Of a DNA stretch of 5,927 nt, positions 1 through 5,927 are shown piece by piece. Both the position numbers and the translations under genes were made by a program. Origin of the DNA: UBA1189 sp045544835 (GTDB lineage: Bacteria; Bacteroidota; Bacteroidia; Bacteroidales; Bacteroidaceae); the NCBI GenBank assembly GCA_045544835.1, contig JAZPZS010000159.1, positions 1 to 5,927 of the forward strand, in the 5' to 3' direction. The notes below the pieces were generated by a model that did no database searches, had not been told where the DNA came from, and saw nothing but the letters and a program-made list of their open reading frames with translations. Every line of letters begins with the position of its first letter. The stretch's first letter is position 1.

Positions 1-106
1 TTACATTGAATGTTTTTGTCAATGTAACCATCGGCATGGGAGACGTCATCCAGAGCGAAAAGGCTTCGGCACGCGTGGTTTCCTGCGGAGCTACTTCTAT
101 TTTCAT
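1..106 (-). CDS. CatA-like O-acetyltransferase, N-terminal fragment
   Basis: Only the first 35 codons are in the window; the gene runs off the left edge. The ATG at 106-104 follows the SDR stop by 14 AT-rich nt (ATGTAAAATATAAT), so it is probably co-transcribed with the SDR. The visible peptide begins MKIEVAPQETTRAEAF and continues with SLWMTSPMPMVTLTKTFNV. The pattern R-x-x-x-F-x-L-W-M-x-x-P-M-P-M-V-T-L-T-K-T-F-x-V resembles the start of the Bacteroidales CatA-like O-acetyltransferases, relatives of type A chloramphenicol acetyltransferase that use acetyl-CoA as donor. The acceptor is unknown, and chloramphenicol resistance should not be assumed. The catalytic HxxxDG motif lies outside the window, so activity cannot be judged. 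The assignment rests on recognising a short N-terminus. Confidence 0.6.
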   Translation of the reverse strand, partial: MKIEVAPQETTRAEAFSLWMTSPMPMVTLTKTFNV

Positions 107-120
107 ATTATATTTTACAT

Positions 121-837
121 TTAAATATTTTCCAACTTCCAGCCGCAGTCGCCGTGGTAAATCATCTGTTTGGTCATGCCGCCATCAATGCAGATGTTCT
201 CGCCCGTGATAAAGCCAGCCCTGTTGCTGCAGAGGAACAGCACCATATGGGCAATGTCCATAGGGTTCCCTACCCTGCCCGCAGGTTGCTGCGTGGCATC
301 GGGGCCTTCATAAACGGTGTATGCCGTATCTATCCAGCCGGGGGAAATGGAGTTCACTCTTGCTCGTCCCGATAAACTAACAGCCAAGGCATGAGTGAGT
401 GCTGCAATGCCCCCTTTGGCTGCTGTATAGCTCTCGGTCTGTGGCTGACTCATGCGGTCACGCGAGGAAGAGATATTGATGATGGATGCGCCCTCTGCCA
501 AATGAGGCATAAAGAGTTTCACCAGATAGAACGGCGCCGTAACTCCCACACTCAGGGCACACTGGAACTCCTCGTAGGAACATTCATCAATCCCCTTCAT
601 CAGTGGCAAGGCATTGTTAATGATGATATCCACTTTCTCATGCTTGCTCAGCACCTCACTTGCAAAGGCCTATAGCACCTCTTTCTTGGAGATGTCTCCA
701 ACGAAATGCTCACCCTCTTGCTTGTCAATCACATATACCACAGCTCCTTGATTGCGAAACTCATCGGCAATGCATCGGCCTATTCCGTTGGCACCACCGG
801 TTACAATCACTACTTTATCTTTGAATGTATACTCCAT
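121..837 (-). pseudogene. SDR-family oxidoreductase interrupted by an in-frame amber codon
   Basis: ATG at 837-835 to TAA at 123-121 gives 238 codons in one frame, a normal length for a classical short-chain dehydrogenase/reductase, but codon 56 (672-670) is TAG. Before it is the Rossmann nucleotide-binding start, TGGANGIG at residues 13-20, with Asp38 at the end of strand 2, which usually favours NAD(H). After it, in the same frame, come NNA at 74-76, ISSS at 122-125, YTAAK at 137-141 (catalytic Tyr137 and Lys141, probable Ser124), SPGW and a C-terminal IDGG motif. The SDR fold therefore continues undamaged across the stop, so one substitution (for example from CAG, GAG or AAG) or a sequence error explains it. 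The neighbouring ygbA-type gene ends in TAG, which argues against UAG being a sense codon here. The fourth catalytic residue, normally Asn, aligns with Gly98. The longer upstream extension overlaps the previous gene and is rejected as the start. Substrate unknown. If the stop is real, the product is a 55-residue fragment without a catalytic site; no in-frame ATG lies soon after it, though a GTG at 654 does. Confidence 0.85.
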
Positions 838-857
838 TATAGTATTGTTCTTATTAT

Positions 858-1166
858 CTATAATCTCTCCCTTATCAGATGCTTGACGGCTTCGAGTGGA
901 TGGTAGAGCATCATCCTCGGGCCTGCCCATCGCATCACCTTCCTCATACGCTCACGCATGTCGGGCTTATAGCAGTGAACGGGGCACTTCTTGCAGGTGG
1001 GTTTGCTTTCGCCAAACTGGCATCTGTCGAGACGTGCCTCGGCATACCTGAGCAGTTCGGCACAGTCGCTACAGAGCACCTTGTTTCCCTCGCATCGCCG
1101 GCAATAGAGCCTCACCATTAGGCCTACCACCCTCTTCTCCTTCTCTATTCTGCTCATTTTTCCCAT
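858..1166 (-). CDS. YgbA-like cysteine-rich protein (nitrous oxide-stimulated promoter family)
   Basis: The product is 102 residues, starting at the ATG at 1166-1164, whose A is shared with the preceding TAA (TAATG). A second ATG three codons later (1157) is an alternative. The protein starts with a basic helix (RIEKEKRVVGLMVRLYC), then a cysteine-rich core with Cys at 22, 25, 32, 35, 49, 58, 61 and 65, including CxxC pairs 22/25, 32/35 and 58/61, and ends with the family-typical stretch MRWAGPRMMLYHP. This matches the YgbA / 'nitrous oxide-stimulated promoter' family. In E. coli ygbA is part of the NsrR nitrosative-stress regulon; the biochemical role is not settled. The Cys pattern suggests a bound metal or Fe-S cluster, which is inference. 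No signal peptide, so probably cytoplasmic. It ends in TAG 20 nt before the SDR start. The open frame upstream to 1223 overlaps the HTH gene and is not taken as coding. Confidence 0.85.
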   Translation of the reverse strand: MGKMSRIEKEKRVVGLMVRLYCRRCEGNKVLCSDCAELLRYAEARLDRCQFGESKPTCKKCPVHCYKPDMRERMRKVMRWAGPRMMLYHPLEAVKHLIRERL

Positions 1167-1372
1167 TATATCATCAACATTATCCGCCCCTCGGCCTTTG
1201 TAAAGGTATCGGGATAGCGACAAATCACCGCATACACCTGATTGGACGTAACGGGCTGCCCATCCTTACGGATATGCAGGTGGTGGCGGTTTATCATCTC
1301 CGCTATCTGCTCTGTCCGCATCCCTCTGTTCTGGCTTGCAAGGCAGTAGAGTATGGCTTCTTCTATTTTCAT
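1166..1372 (-). CDS. Small winged-helix (HARE-HTH-like) protein
   Basis: The product is 68 residues. I use the ATG at 1372-1370, not the TTG codon just before it. The sequence is one compact domain: helix 1 with KIEEAILYCLASQNRGM, helix 2 with RTEQIAEMINRHHLHI, a linker with KDGQPVTSNQVYAVICRY as recognition helix, then DTFTKAEGRIMLMI, a likely beta hairpin wing. This order (helix, Gly-Met, helix, 'G.pv...qv.a.i', 'F.k.eGri.l') resembles the HARE-HTH/winged-helix fold found in RNA polymerase delta subunit, ASXL and restriction enzymes. It could bind DNA or mediate protein contacts; no receiver or ligand domain is attached. It starts 16 nt after the sensor stop and its TAA overlaps the ATG of the ygbA-like gene, so the two are probably translationally coupled. 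Regulation of this operon by it is only a guess. Confidence 0.75.
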   Translation of the reverse strand: MKIEEAILYCLASQNRGMRTEQIAEMINRHHLHIRKDGQPVTSNQVYAVICRYPDTFTKAEGRIMLMI

Positions 1373-1388
1373 CAAATCTAGTAAAAAC

Positions 1389-4300
1389 TCATTTTAGAGG
1401 AAGAGTGAACCATACGACGTAGCCATTGGAAAGCGAGTCAGCTTTGATGCGACATCCTATATGGTTGAAATAGCTGTCGTGCTCACGAATTATCTGGCGG
1501 CACACGATATACTCGGCTCCTTGTAGTCGGCCTCCCTCGACGCTACTCATAGAAGTGGGAGAGAAGAGGCTCTGCAATGCTTCAGGAGCAAGGTTACGCG
1601 AGGTATTGATCAGAGAAAAACGTACAAAATCAACATCAGCACGAGCCTTGAGGATGAGACCATCGGCTGGTGAGGTGGCAAGAGCTGCATCGAGAAGTTG
1701 TTCGAGAAGAAAGGCCACCAAATCGGCATCACAAAGTACCGACAAGTCATCACAGGGGTCTACGATGAGCACTGGGGCACTGGGATATTGACGCACCGCC
1801 TTGGCATGATACGCTTGGGCTCGCTGGAGCAGCATGGCGGCCTGTACCTCGGAGCGACGGAAAGTGACCTCGTCCAATTGTCGGGAAGCACAATTGGCTA
1901 AAGTCGTGAAGACAACTCTGTAGTAGTCGACAAGTTCCTTCATTTGCCGACGCTCGTCGTGGGCACCAAGACGTGATACCAGCTGCTTAATGCGGTTGGG
2001 ATAGTATACAGTCTCGTGCTTGATGGTGGAGAGACAGTTGTCGAGTACCATATTCTGCACATGAAGGCGGCTTCCCTCGTGGCGTGCGCGACGTTCTTCA
2101 TCCTCAATGGACTCGATGTCGCGGTACACATGTCCGACACGCCCAATGAAGGTGTAGGCGAGTACGGCAAGGTAGCCTAGCACGAGCAGGACACAAAAGA
2201 GTATAGCTAAAGAGATGTTGCTATTGTAGCGCTGCATACGGTTGCAATAGTCGATGAGCGAGCGGTCTTCGCTGATGAGCTTGTAGAGGTCGTTGTAGAT
2301 GCGGTTGTTATAACGGTATTGCTCCCAACGGCGCAGGGCAAGATTGGCCACAGCCATTTCGTTGCGCACATCAAGTATAGTGTGGTAATCGGTAGCAAAA
2401 TCGCTGAGCCACCAGCGCATCTCCACATCGCTATCCTCGCCCCGTGTAGCTGTGAGTGGAGCGATATAGGGATCGGCATACTGACGGTGATGGACATTTA
2501 GGTAATGGATGACAGAATCGGCAAAGGAGAGGGCTTCCTCGTAACGTCCATCGACGTTAGCATAATACACGCTATCGGCATAGGTCGAAGCTTGCATCAA
2601 TAGAGGGGAATAGGATTCATCATTCCCTTCATCCAAAGAAGAGGAGTTTGCAGACATCACAGCAGGAGATGCAATCAAGCACAGTAGCGTCATCAGACGA
2701 CGCACCCCTTTGGGCAGGCGAAACCAGAAGCGGCTACCCTCGCCCACCCGACTGTCGATTCCCATACGGCATACTTCGAAGAGGGAATCGGTCTTCCGAT
2801 ATTTATCGATGATACCCTTACAGTTGAGCAGCCCGAATCCGCTGCCTTTATTCTTGCGCTGAACAGGAGGCAAGTCCTGACCTATAGAGGCAGCATCATA
2901 AACCTTCTCACTCATGATATGAGCGACATCCTCGGCAGACATTCCAGCGCCAGTATCAGCCACCGACAACTCCACATATTCACCGCACACTCCAGCTACA
3001 ATGCACACCCGTCCTCCCTCGGGAGTGAACTTGCGGGCATTGTCGGCCAGCGTGTTGAGCATAAAGAAGGTCAGTGCCTTATCGGCTTTGACAACAGCAT
3101 CGGTAGGCTGTACATCGAGTGTGAGTCCCTTCAATGCAAAGGTGGAACTGCTACGTGCAACCATATCAAAGACCTCAGACAGAGGGAATGATTCTATATG
3201 CAGGCTCACCATTCCTTGGGTGGTCTTGATCCATTGGGAGAGCACCTCATTGAGGTTATTGATTTCATCGGCCAACTCGCCTATATATTCCAATTTAGAC
3301 GCACGAAGTGCCGTATCATTCCAAACCTCATCCTGCTGCAATCGGTCGACCTCACGTACCATGCGGTCGATATAGGGCATCATGCCCGTCACCATGGAGA
3401 AGGTAGACTTACGTACCACATTGCCTCGCTTGCCGGTTTCTACCTGACGTTGTTGCAAGCAAACCCTCTCCTCGGTCTCCTGCAGAAGATCGAGCAGTTG
3501 CTGCTCATACCCTTTACCTTTCATACGGCGACGTCTTGAAAGCAGAACGATAAGTATACCCAACAAGGCTATGCCGATGAGCACGGCACACAGCAATAGA
3601 GTCATCGTACGTTGCTGACGCTTGAGCGACAGGTAGCGGCTCTCCAGTTCCTTGTCCTGACGTGTTGTTTCCAACAGATCGAGGTATTGGTTTCGGTGAT
3701 GGTCAGACATGCTCTTGTCGCCCAATCCAGCATAAGAGAGGCTAGCCTCCTCATGGAGGCGACACAGCGCGTCGGGTACTAAATTCGCCTCTTTGTCAAG
3801 CAATGTCAATAATGTGTCGAGAGCTGTCTCATATGCGTCCATCCTATTATATATGGACGCACTCTGTATAGTAGCATTCACCACCCCATAGCTATCGCCA
3901 TAGGCACGCAGGCATCGCTGTGCATCGTGAGTAAGATCAAAGGCCACCTCCTCGGCACCTTCTGCCAGCAGAGCGAATGAGTTGGGACGCTGACGGGAGA
4001 TATGAGTACGGCGCAACGAGTCGGCCAGAAGCTCTGCCAAGCCCGATGATGCCAGTCCCTCGAAATATCCGTATCCACCTTCACGACTAGTACGCAAGCA
4101 AGCATTGAGGTGGGTGTACCGACGCAACACACGTTGTTCATATGTATCGCCCCCCATGTCAAGGCCTATTCCTTTAAGGTATTGCGCCATAAGCAACTGC
4201 GACGAGTCGGCACGCAACGCATCGTCATCAGACACCCTGTCCATCTCGGCACGTGCTTCGGGCCGTTGTCCCACCATATAGTGATGCAGCGCTGTTACCA

Positions 4301-4790
4301 TATGGAGATCGTTCACTGCTGACTGTAAGCGTGCTCTCTCTGCCGGAGAAAAGAATTCCACTTCTTCGTTGATGTGTGCCAAACGCTTCATGGCTCTTAC
4401 ACGGCAATTGTAGAAAGCCAGATTATCGGCAATGCGCAGATAGACGTTCATACGCCCCACATCGGCCACCAAGCGCTCAAGCTCGCAGCCTGCCAGGCCG
4501 TCTACCTCATCGTACCACCAGAGTGCAGCATCGTAGTCCATCTGCATGTAAGCAACAAAGCCCAGCATGTTGCATGCCACGGTACGACCATGACGGTAGC
4601 GTCCTGACTCTTTGTAAGCCATTGTAGCATAATAGGTGGTAGAGTCCAAATCACGGTAACGCCATGCATAGGCCCTGCGGTTGTGTTCATCAGCCAGATG
4701 TGTGCCTGCACTGTGAACACCATGTGCCGTGCAACTTACAAGCCACACGACACATAGCCCATTCATTATACATCTGAGGATACCTGTCAT
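1389..4790 (-). CDS. Double sensor kinase-like membrane protein (TPR-TM-HATPase + TM-TPR-TM-degenerate kinase)
   Basis: The product is 1133 residues, ATG at 4790, TGA at 1391-1389. Order: hydrophobic start with lipobox-like LVSC (Cys20); periplasmic helical/TPR-like region to about 390 (e.g. 66-97, 301-332, 341-374); TM about 396-418; coiled coil and dimerisation-like helices about 425-530 with no His; an intact HATPase_c domain about 565-692 with N-box N579/N584 and KF587-588, G1 DTGAG at 612-616, G2 GSGFGL at 649-654 and terminal GEGSRFWFRLP. A second unit follows: signal-like hydrophobic segment 696-714, TPR-like region about 730-850, TM about 857-881, coiled coil, H-box-like KHET with His925, then a kinase-like C-terminus (about 1000-1133) whose N-box and glycine boxes are lost (DAAL at 1034-1037, INTSRN at 1061-1066) although WFTLPLK still ends it. 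It resembles large Bacteroidales sensors annotated DUF5112/DUF5113 (recalled, not searched). Role inferred: membrane signal sensing and phosphorelay. No response regulator is in the window. The partner and ligand are unknown. Confidence 0.85.
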   Translation of the reverse strand: MTGILRCIMNGLCVVWLVSCTAHGVHSAGTHLADEHNRRAYAWRYRDLDSTTYYATMAYKESGRYRHGRTVACNMLGFVAYMQMDYDAALWWYDEVDGLAGCELERLVADVGRMNVYLRIADNLAFYNCRVRAMKRLAHINEEVEFFSPAERARLQSAVNDLHMVTALHHYMVGQRPEARAEMDRVSDDDALRADSSQLLMAQYLKGIGLDMGGDTYEQRVLRRYTHLNACLRTSREGGYGYFEGLASSGLAELLADSLRRTHISRQRPNSFALLAEGAEEVAFDLTHDAQRCLRAYGDSYGVVNATIQSASIYNRMDAYETALDTLLTLLDKEANLVPDALCRLHEEASLSYAGLGDKSMSDHHRNQYLDLLETTRQDKELESRYLSLKRQQRTMTLLLCAVLIGIALLGILIVLLSRRRRMKGKGYEQQLLDLLQETEERVCLQQRQVETGKRGNVVRKSTFSMVTGMMPYIDRMVREVDRLQQDEVWNDTALRASKLEYIGELADEINNLNEVLSQWIKTTQGMVSLHIESFPLSEVFDMVARSSSTFALKGLTLDVQPTDAVVKADKALTFFMLNTLADNARKFTPEGGRVCIVAGVCGEYVELSVADTGAGMSAEDVAHIMSEKVYDAASIGQDLPPVQRKNKGSGFGLLNCKGIIDKYRKTDSLFEVCRMGIDSRVGEGSRFWFRLPKGVRRLMTLLCLIASPAVMSANSSSLDEGNDESYSPLLMQASTYADSVYYANVDGRYEEALSFADSVIHYLNVHHRQYADPYIAPLTATRGEDSDVEMRWWLSDFATDYHTILDVRNEMAVANLALRRWEQYRYNNRIYNDLYKLISEDRSLIDYCNRMQRYNSNISLAILFCVLLVLGYLAVLAYTFIGRVGHVYRDIESIEDEERRARHEGSRLHVQNMVLDNCLSTIKHETVYYPNRIKQLVSRLGAHDERRQMKELVDYYRVVFTTLANCASRQLDEVTFRRSEVQAAMLLQRAQAYHAKAVRQYPSAPVLIVDPCDDLSVLCDADLVAFLLEQLLDAALATSPADGLILKARADVDFVRFSLINTSRNLAPEALQSLFSPTSMSSVEGGRLQGAEYIVCRQIIREHDSYFNHIGCRIKADSLSNGYVVWFTLPLK
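2649..2702 (-). other. Signal-peptide-like segment between the two sensor halves
   Basis: Residues 697-714 of the sensor, preceded by basic KGVRR, read LMTLLCLIASPAVMSA-like: a positive n-region, a hydrophobic core and small residues (Ser708/Ala710, Ser713/Ala714), as in a type I signal peptide with a Met at residue 700 (codon 2693-2691). In the full-length protein it must take the chain back across the membrane from the cytoplasmic HATPase domain to the second periplasmic domain. Whether it stays as a membrane anchor or is cleaved by signal peptidase cannot be told from sequence. Confidence 0.6.
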
Positions 4791-4861
4791 TCTGTTTCTT
4801 CAGGCGTTCAGAAGTGACGCTCGCTTTAGAAAAGTCTCCTAACTCCTAATCGAGCATCCTC
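4791..4861 (-). promoter_or_regulatory. 71-nt intergenic gap with short repeat and weak hairpin
   Basis: This is the largest gap in the window and the only place where a separate promoter for the sensor operon is likely. No clear Bacteroidetes -7 element (TAnnTTTG) was found in it. It holds a perfect 7-bp tandem repeat (CTCCTAA twice on the plus strand, 4836-4849; TTAGGAG on the minus strand) and an imperfect hairpin at 4804-4820 (GCGT-t-CA / gaag / TG-ACGC, one bulged base) 13 nt before the sensor ATG. No U-tract follows the hairpin, so it is not a standard terminator. The sensor start is preceded by A-rich GAAGAAACAGA with no canonical Shine-Dalgarno sequence. Confidence 0.3.
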
Positions 4862-5927
4862 TTATTTCATCAGCTTCTTCAGGTCACAGTCGGTCTGCTT
4901 GATGCCCTTGCGGAACATCTTGGCATTGAGCTGAGCACCGAGGAGCGAGGTGTGCGTATGGTCGCGCTTGTAGTACTTGGCGGCCTTCTCCTTGCTGCCT
5001 GCCTTGCGGTCGAGGTAGTCGGCTGTGAGGTTGTGCATATCCACGAAGGCTACACCGAGTTCATCGGCAACCTCCTTGGCCCATGTGGCACAGCTGCCTG
5101 GGCGACGCTCCATCTTGCCACCGGGCCACTCGTTGCGCGGAGTCATGCTCACGATGACAGGGGTACCACCCTTCTCGCGCACGTCACCTACAAACTTGCG
5201 CAAGTACCAGCCGTATGAGTATACCACCTTATAGGTGCGATCCTTCTCGAGGCGGTACACATGACTGCTGTCCTTCACGCCACGGATGTCGGCACGAGCC
5301 TTGCCACCGGCAATGTCGCCCATATCGTTATGACCAAACTGTATGAGTACATAGTCGCCGGGCTCGATGCTGTTGTACACCTTCTCCCAACGGCCCTCCT
5401 CAACGAAGGTGCGGGCACTGCGGCCTGCCTTGGCAGCATTGACGAGCGTACACTTCTTGGTGTTGAACACGGTGTGAGCCACACTGGCCCATCCCCACAT
5501 GCTGTTCTCGTCCTTATCTTCATTCTTCACGGTGCTGTCGCCTGTAAAGAACACGACGGGCTTGCCTGGCTCGCGCACAAACTGCTCCTTGGGAAGATCG
5601 AGCGGCAAGAGGTAGTCCTTCAATGCCAGTCCGTCGCAAGCAGCAATGGCCTCGGCAGCCGAGCGGGCATTGGTCTTGGCACCAAACTCGCTGGTGTGTA
5701 TCTTGTCGAGGTAGAACATGTAGTTTACCTTCCAAGGGCCATAAGCCTCAAACTTACGGGCGGTAGTACCCTCAAGGTCGATCCAGGGCACATTCATCTC
5801 GCGAGCAATCTCCTGCTGCCACTTGGTAAAGGTGTCGCGCTTGCGAGTGATAGTCAAACTCCTTTGGGAAGATAAATCTTCCGTCGTCGCAATCGGCGCT
5901 CCATCCGCGCCGACCCAAGAGTTGCGT
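4862..5927 (-). CDS. Tandem SGNH esterase, rhamnogalacturonan acetylesterase-like (5' truncated)
   Basis: The frame is open from the right edge (first full codon 5926-5924) to TAA at 4864-4862: 354 visible residues and no credible start, since the only early start-like codon is a TTG at 5857 inside a domain. Visible residues 1 to about 100 are the tail of a first SGNH-hydrolase domain, ending with catalytic block V DKIHTS (Asp74, His77). After a linker (about 103-120) a second, complete SGNH domain follows: block I FTGDST with nucleophile Ser131, block II around NAAKAGRSART with its Gly, block III GHND at 198-201, and block V DHTHTS (Asp322, His325). The GDST, GHND and D-H-T-H-T motifs are typical of CE12 rhamnogalacturonan acetylesterases, which remove acetyl groups from pectin. 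The signal peptide would be outside the window. It is separated from the sensor gene by 71 nt and probably belongs to a carbohydrate-use context further right. Other SGNH substrates, such as acetylated xylan or glycans, cannot be excluded. Confidence 0.85.
   Translation of the reverse strand, partial: RNSWVGADGAPIATTEDLSSQRSLTITRKRDTFTKWQQEIAREMNVPWIDLEGTTARKFEAYGPWKVNYMFYLDKIHTSEFGAKTNARSAAEAIAACDGLALKDYLLPLDLPKEQFVREPGKPVVFFTGDSTVKNEDKDENSMWGWASVAHTVFNTKKCTLVNAAKAGRSARTFVEEGRWEKVYNSIEPGDYVLIQFGHNDMGDIAGGKARADIRGVKDSSHVYRLEKDRTYKVVYSYGWYLRKFVGDVREKGGTPVIVSMTPRNEWPGGKMERRPGSCATWAKEVADELGVAFVDMHNLTADYLDRKAGSKEKAAKYYKRDHTHTSLLGAQLNAKMFRKGIKQTDCDLKKLMK

Noticed and set aside
670..672. UAG reassigned as a sense codon in this organism.
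   Set aside because: The ygbA-like gene 20 nt upstream ends in TAG at a family-appropriate length, so TAG acts as a stop here.
858..1223. Longer form of the YgbA-like protein with 19 extra N-terminal residues.
   Set aside because: The extra part overlaps the HTH gene in another frame and does not look like the family; the TAATG overlap gives a better start.
94..1372. Similar start regions (TTCTATTTTCAT on the plus strand) at 95-106 and 1361-1372.
   Set aside because: Both simply encode MKIE at the start of unrelated proteins; similarity ends there, so it is not treated as a repeat.
1373..1380. Exact match to the Bacteroidetes -7 element (TAGATTTG on the minus strand).
   Set aside because: It touches the ATG of the HTH gene, so transcription would start inside the coding sequence, and no TTTG-like -33 element lies at the right distance upstream.
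3001..3539. Overlapping plus-strand open frames opposite the sensor.
   Set aside because: They lie opposite the TM, coiled-coil and HATPase codons of the sensor and have no family features or plausible starts.
5261..5875. Plus-strand open frame of 204 codons opposite the esterase.
   Set aside because: It is antisense to a gene with complete SGNH motifs, has no recognisable domain, and is explained by the codon composition of the real gene.

Overview
The window looks like chromosomal DNA of a Bacteroidales bacterium, most likely Prevotella/Segatella or a close relative. The reasons are inference from recognised families: a very large TPR/kinase sensor of a type I know only from this order, a CatA-like acetyltransferase start typical of the order, AT-rich translation starts without strong Shine-Dalgarno sites, and a pectin esterase typical of gut Bacteroidales. 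All supported genes lie on the minus strand, so transcription runs from high to low coordinates. No RNA gene, IS element, CRISPR array or phage gene was seen.

In transcription order: (1) 5927-4862 is the 3' part of a two-domain SGNH esterase (rhamnogalacturonan acetylesterase-like, CE12 type) whose reading frame is open to the window edge. (2) A 71-nt gap with a 7-bp tandem repeat and a weak hairpin. (3) 4790-1389 encodes an 1133-residue membrane sensor that looks like two kinases fused end to end. The first half has an intact ATP-binding site but no phosphoacceptor His. The second half has a His in an H-box-like setting but a ruined ATP site. (4) 1372-1166 is a 68-residue small winged-helix (HARE-HTH-like) protein. 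(5) 1166-858 is a YgbA-type cysteine-rich protein ('nitrous oxide-stimulated promoter' family), overlapping the previous stop as TAATG. (6) 837-121 is a short-chain dehydrogenase/reductase interrupted by one in-frame TAG at codon 56. (7) 106-1 is the first 35 codons of a CatA-like O-acetyltransferase.

Genes 3 to 7 are separated by only 16, -1, 20 and 14 nt and may form one transcript. The functional link between the sensor and the HTH/YgbA/SDR/acetyltransferase set is not evident from sequence; in E. coli ygbA belongs to the NsrR nitrosative-stress regulon. The esterase is probably an independent carbohydrate-use gene. The observations most worth checking are the complementary defects of the two sensor halves, the signal-peptide-like segment between them, and the amber codon in the SDR.
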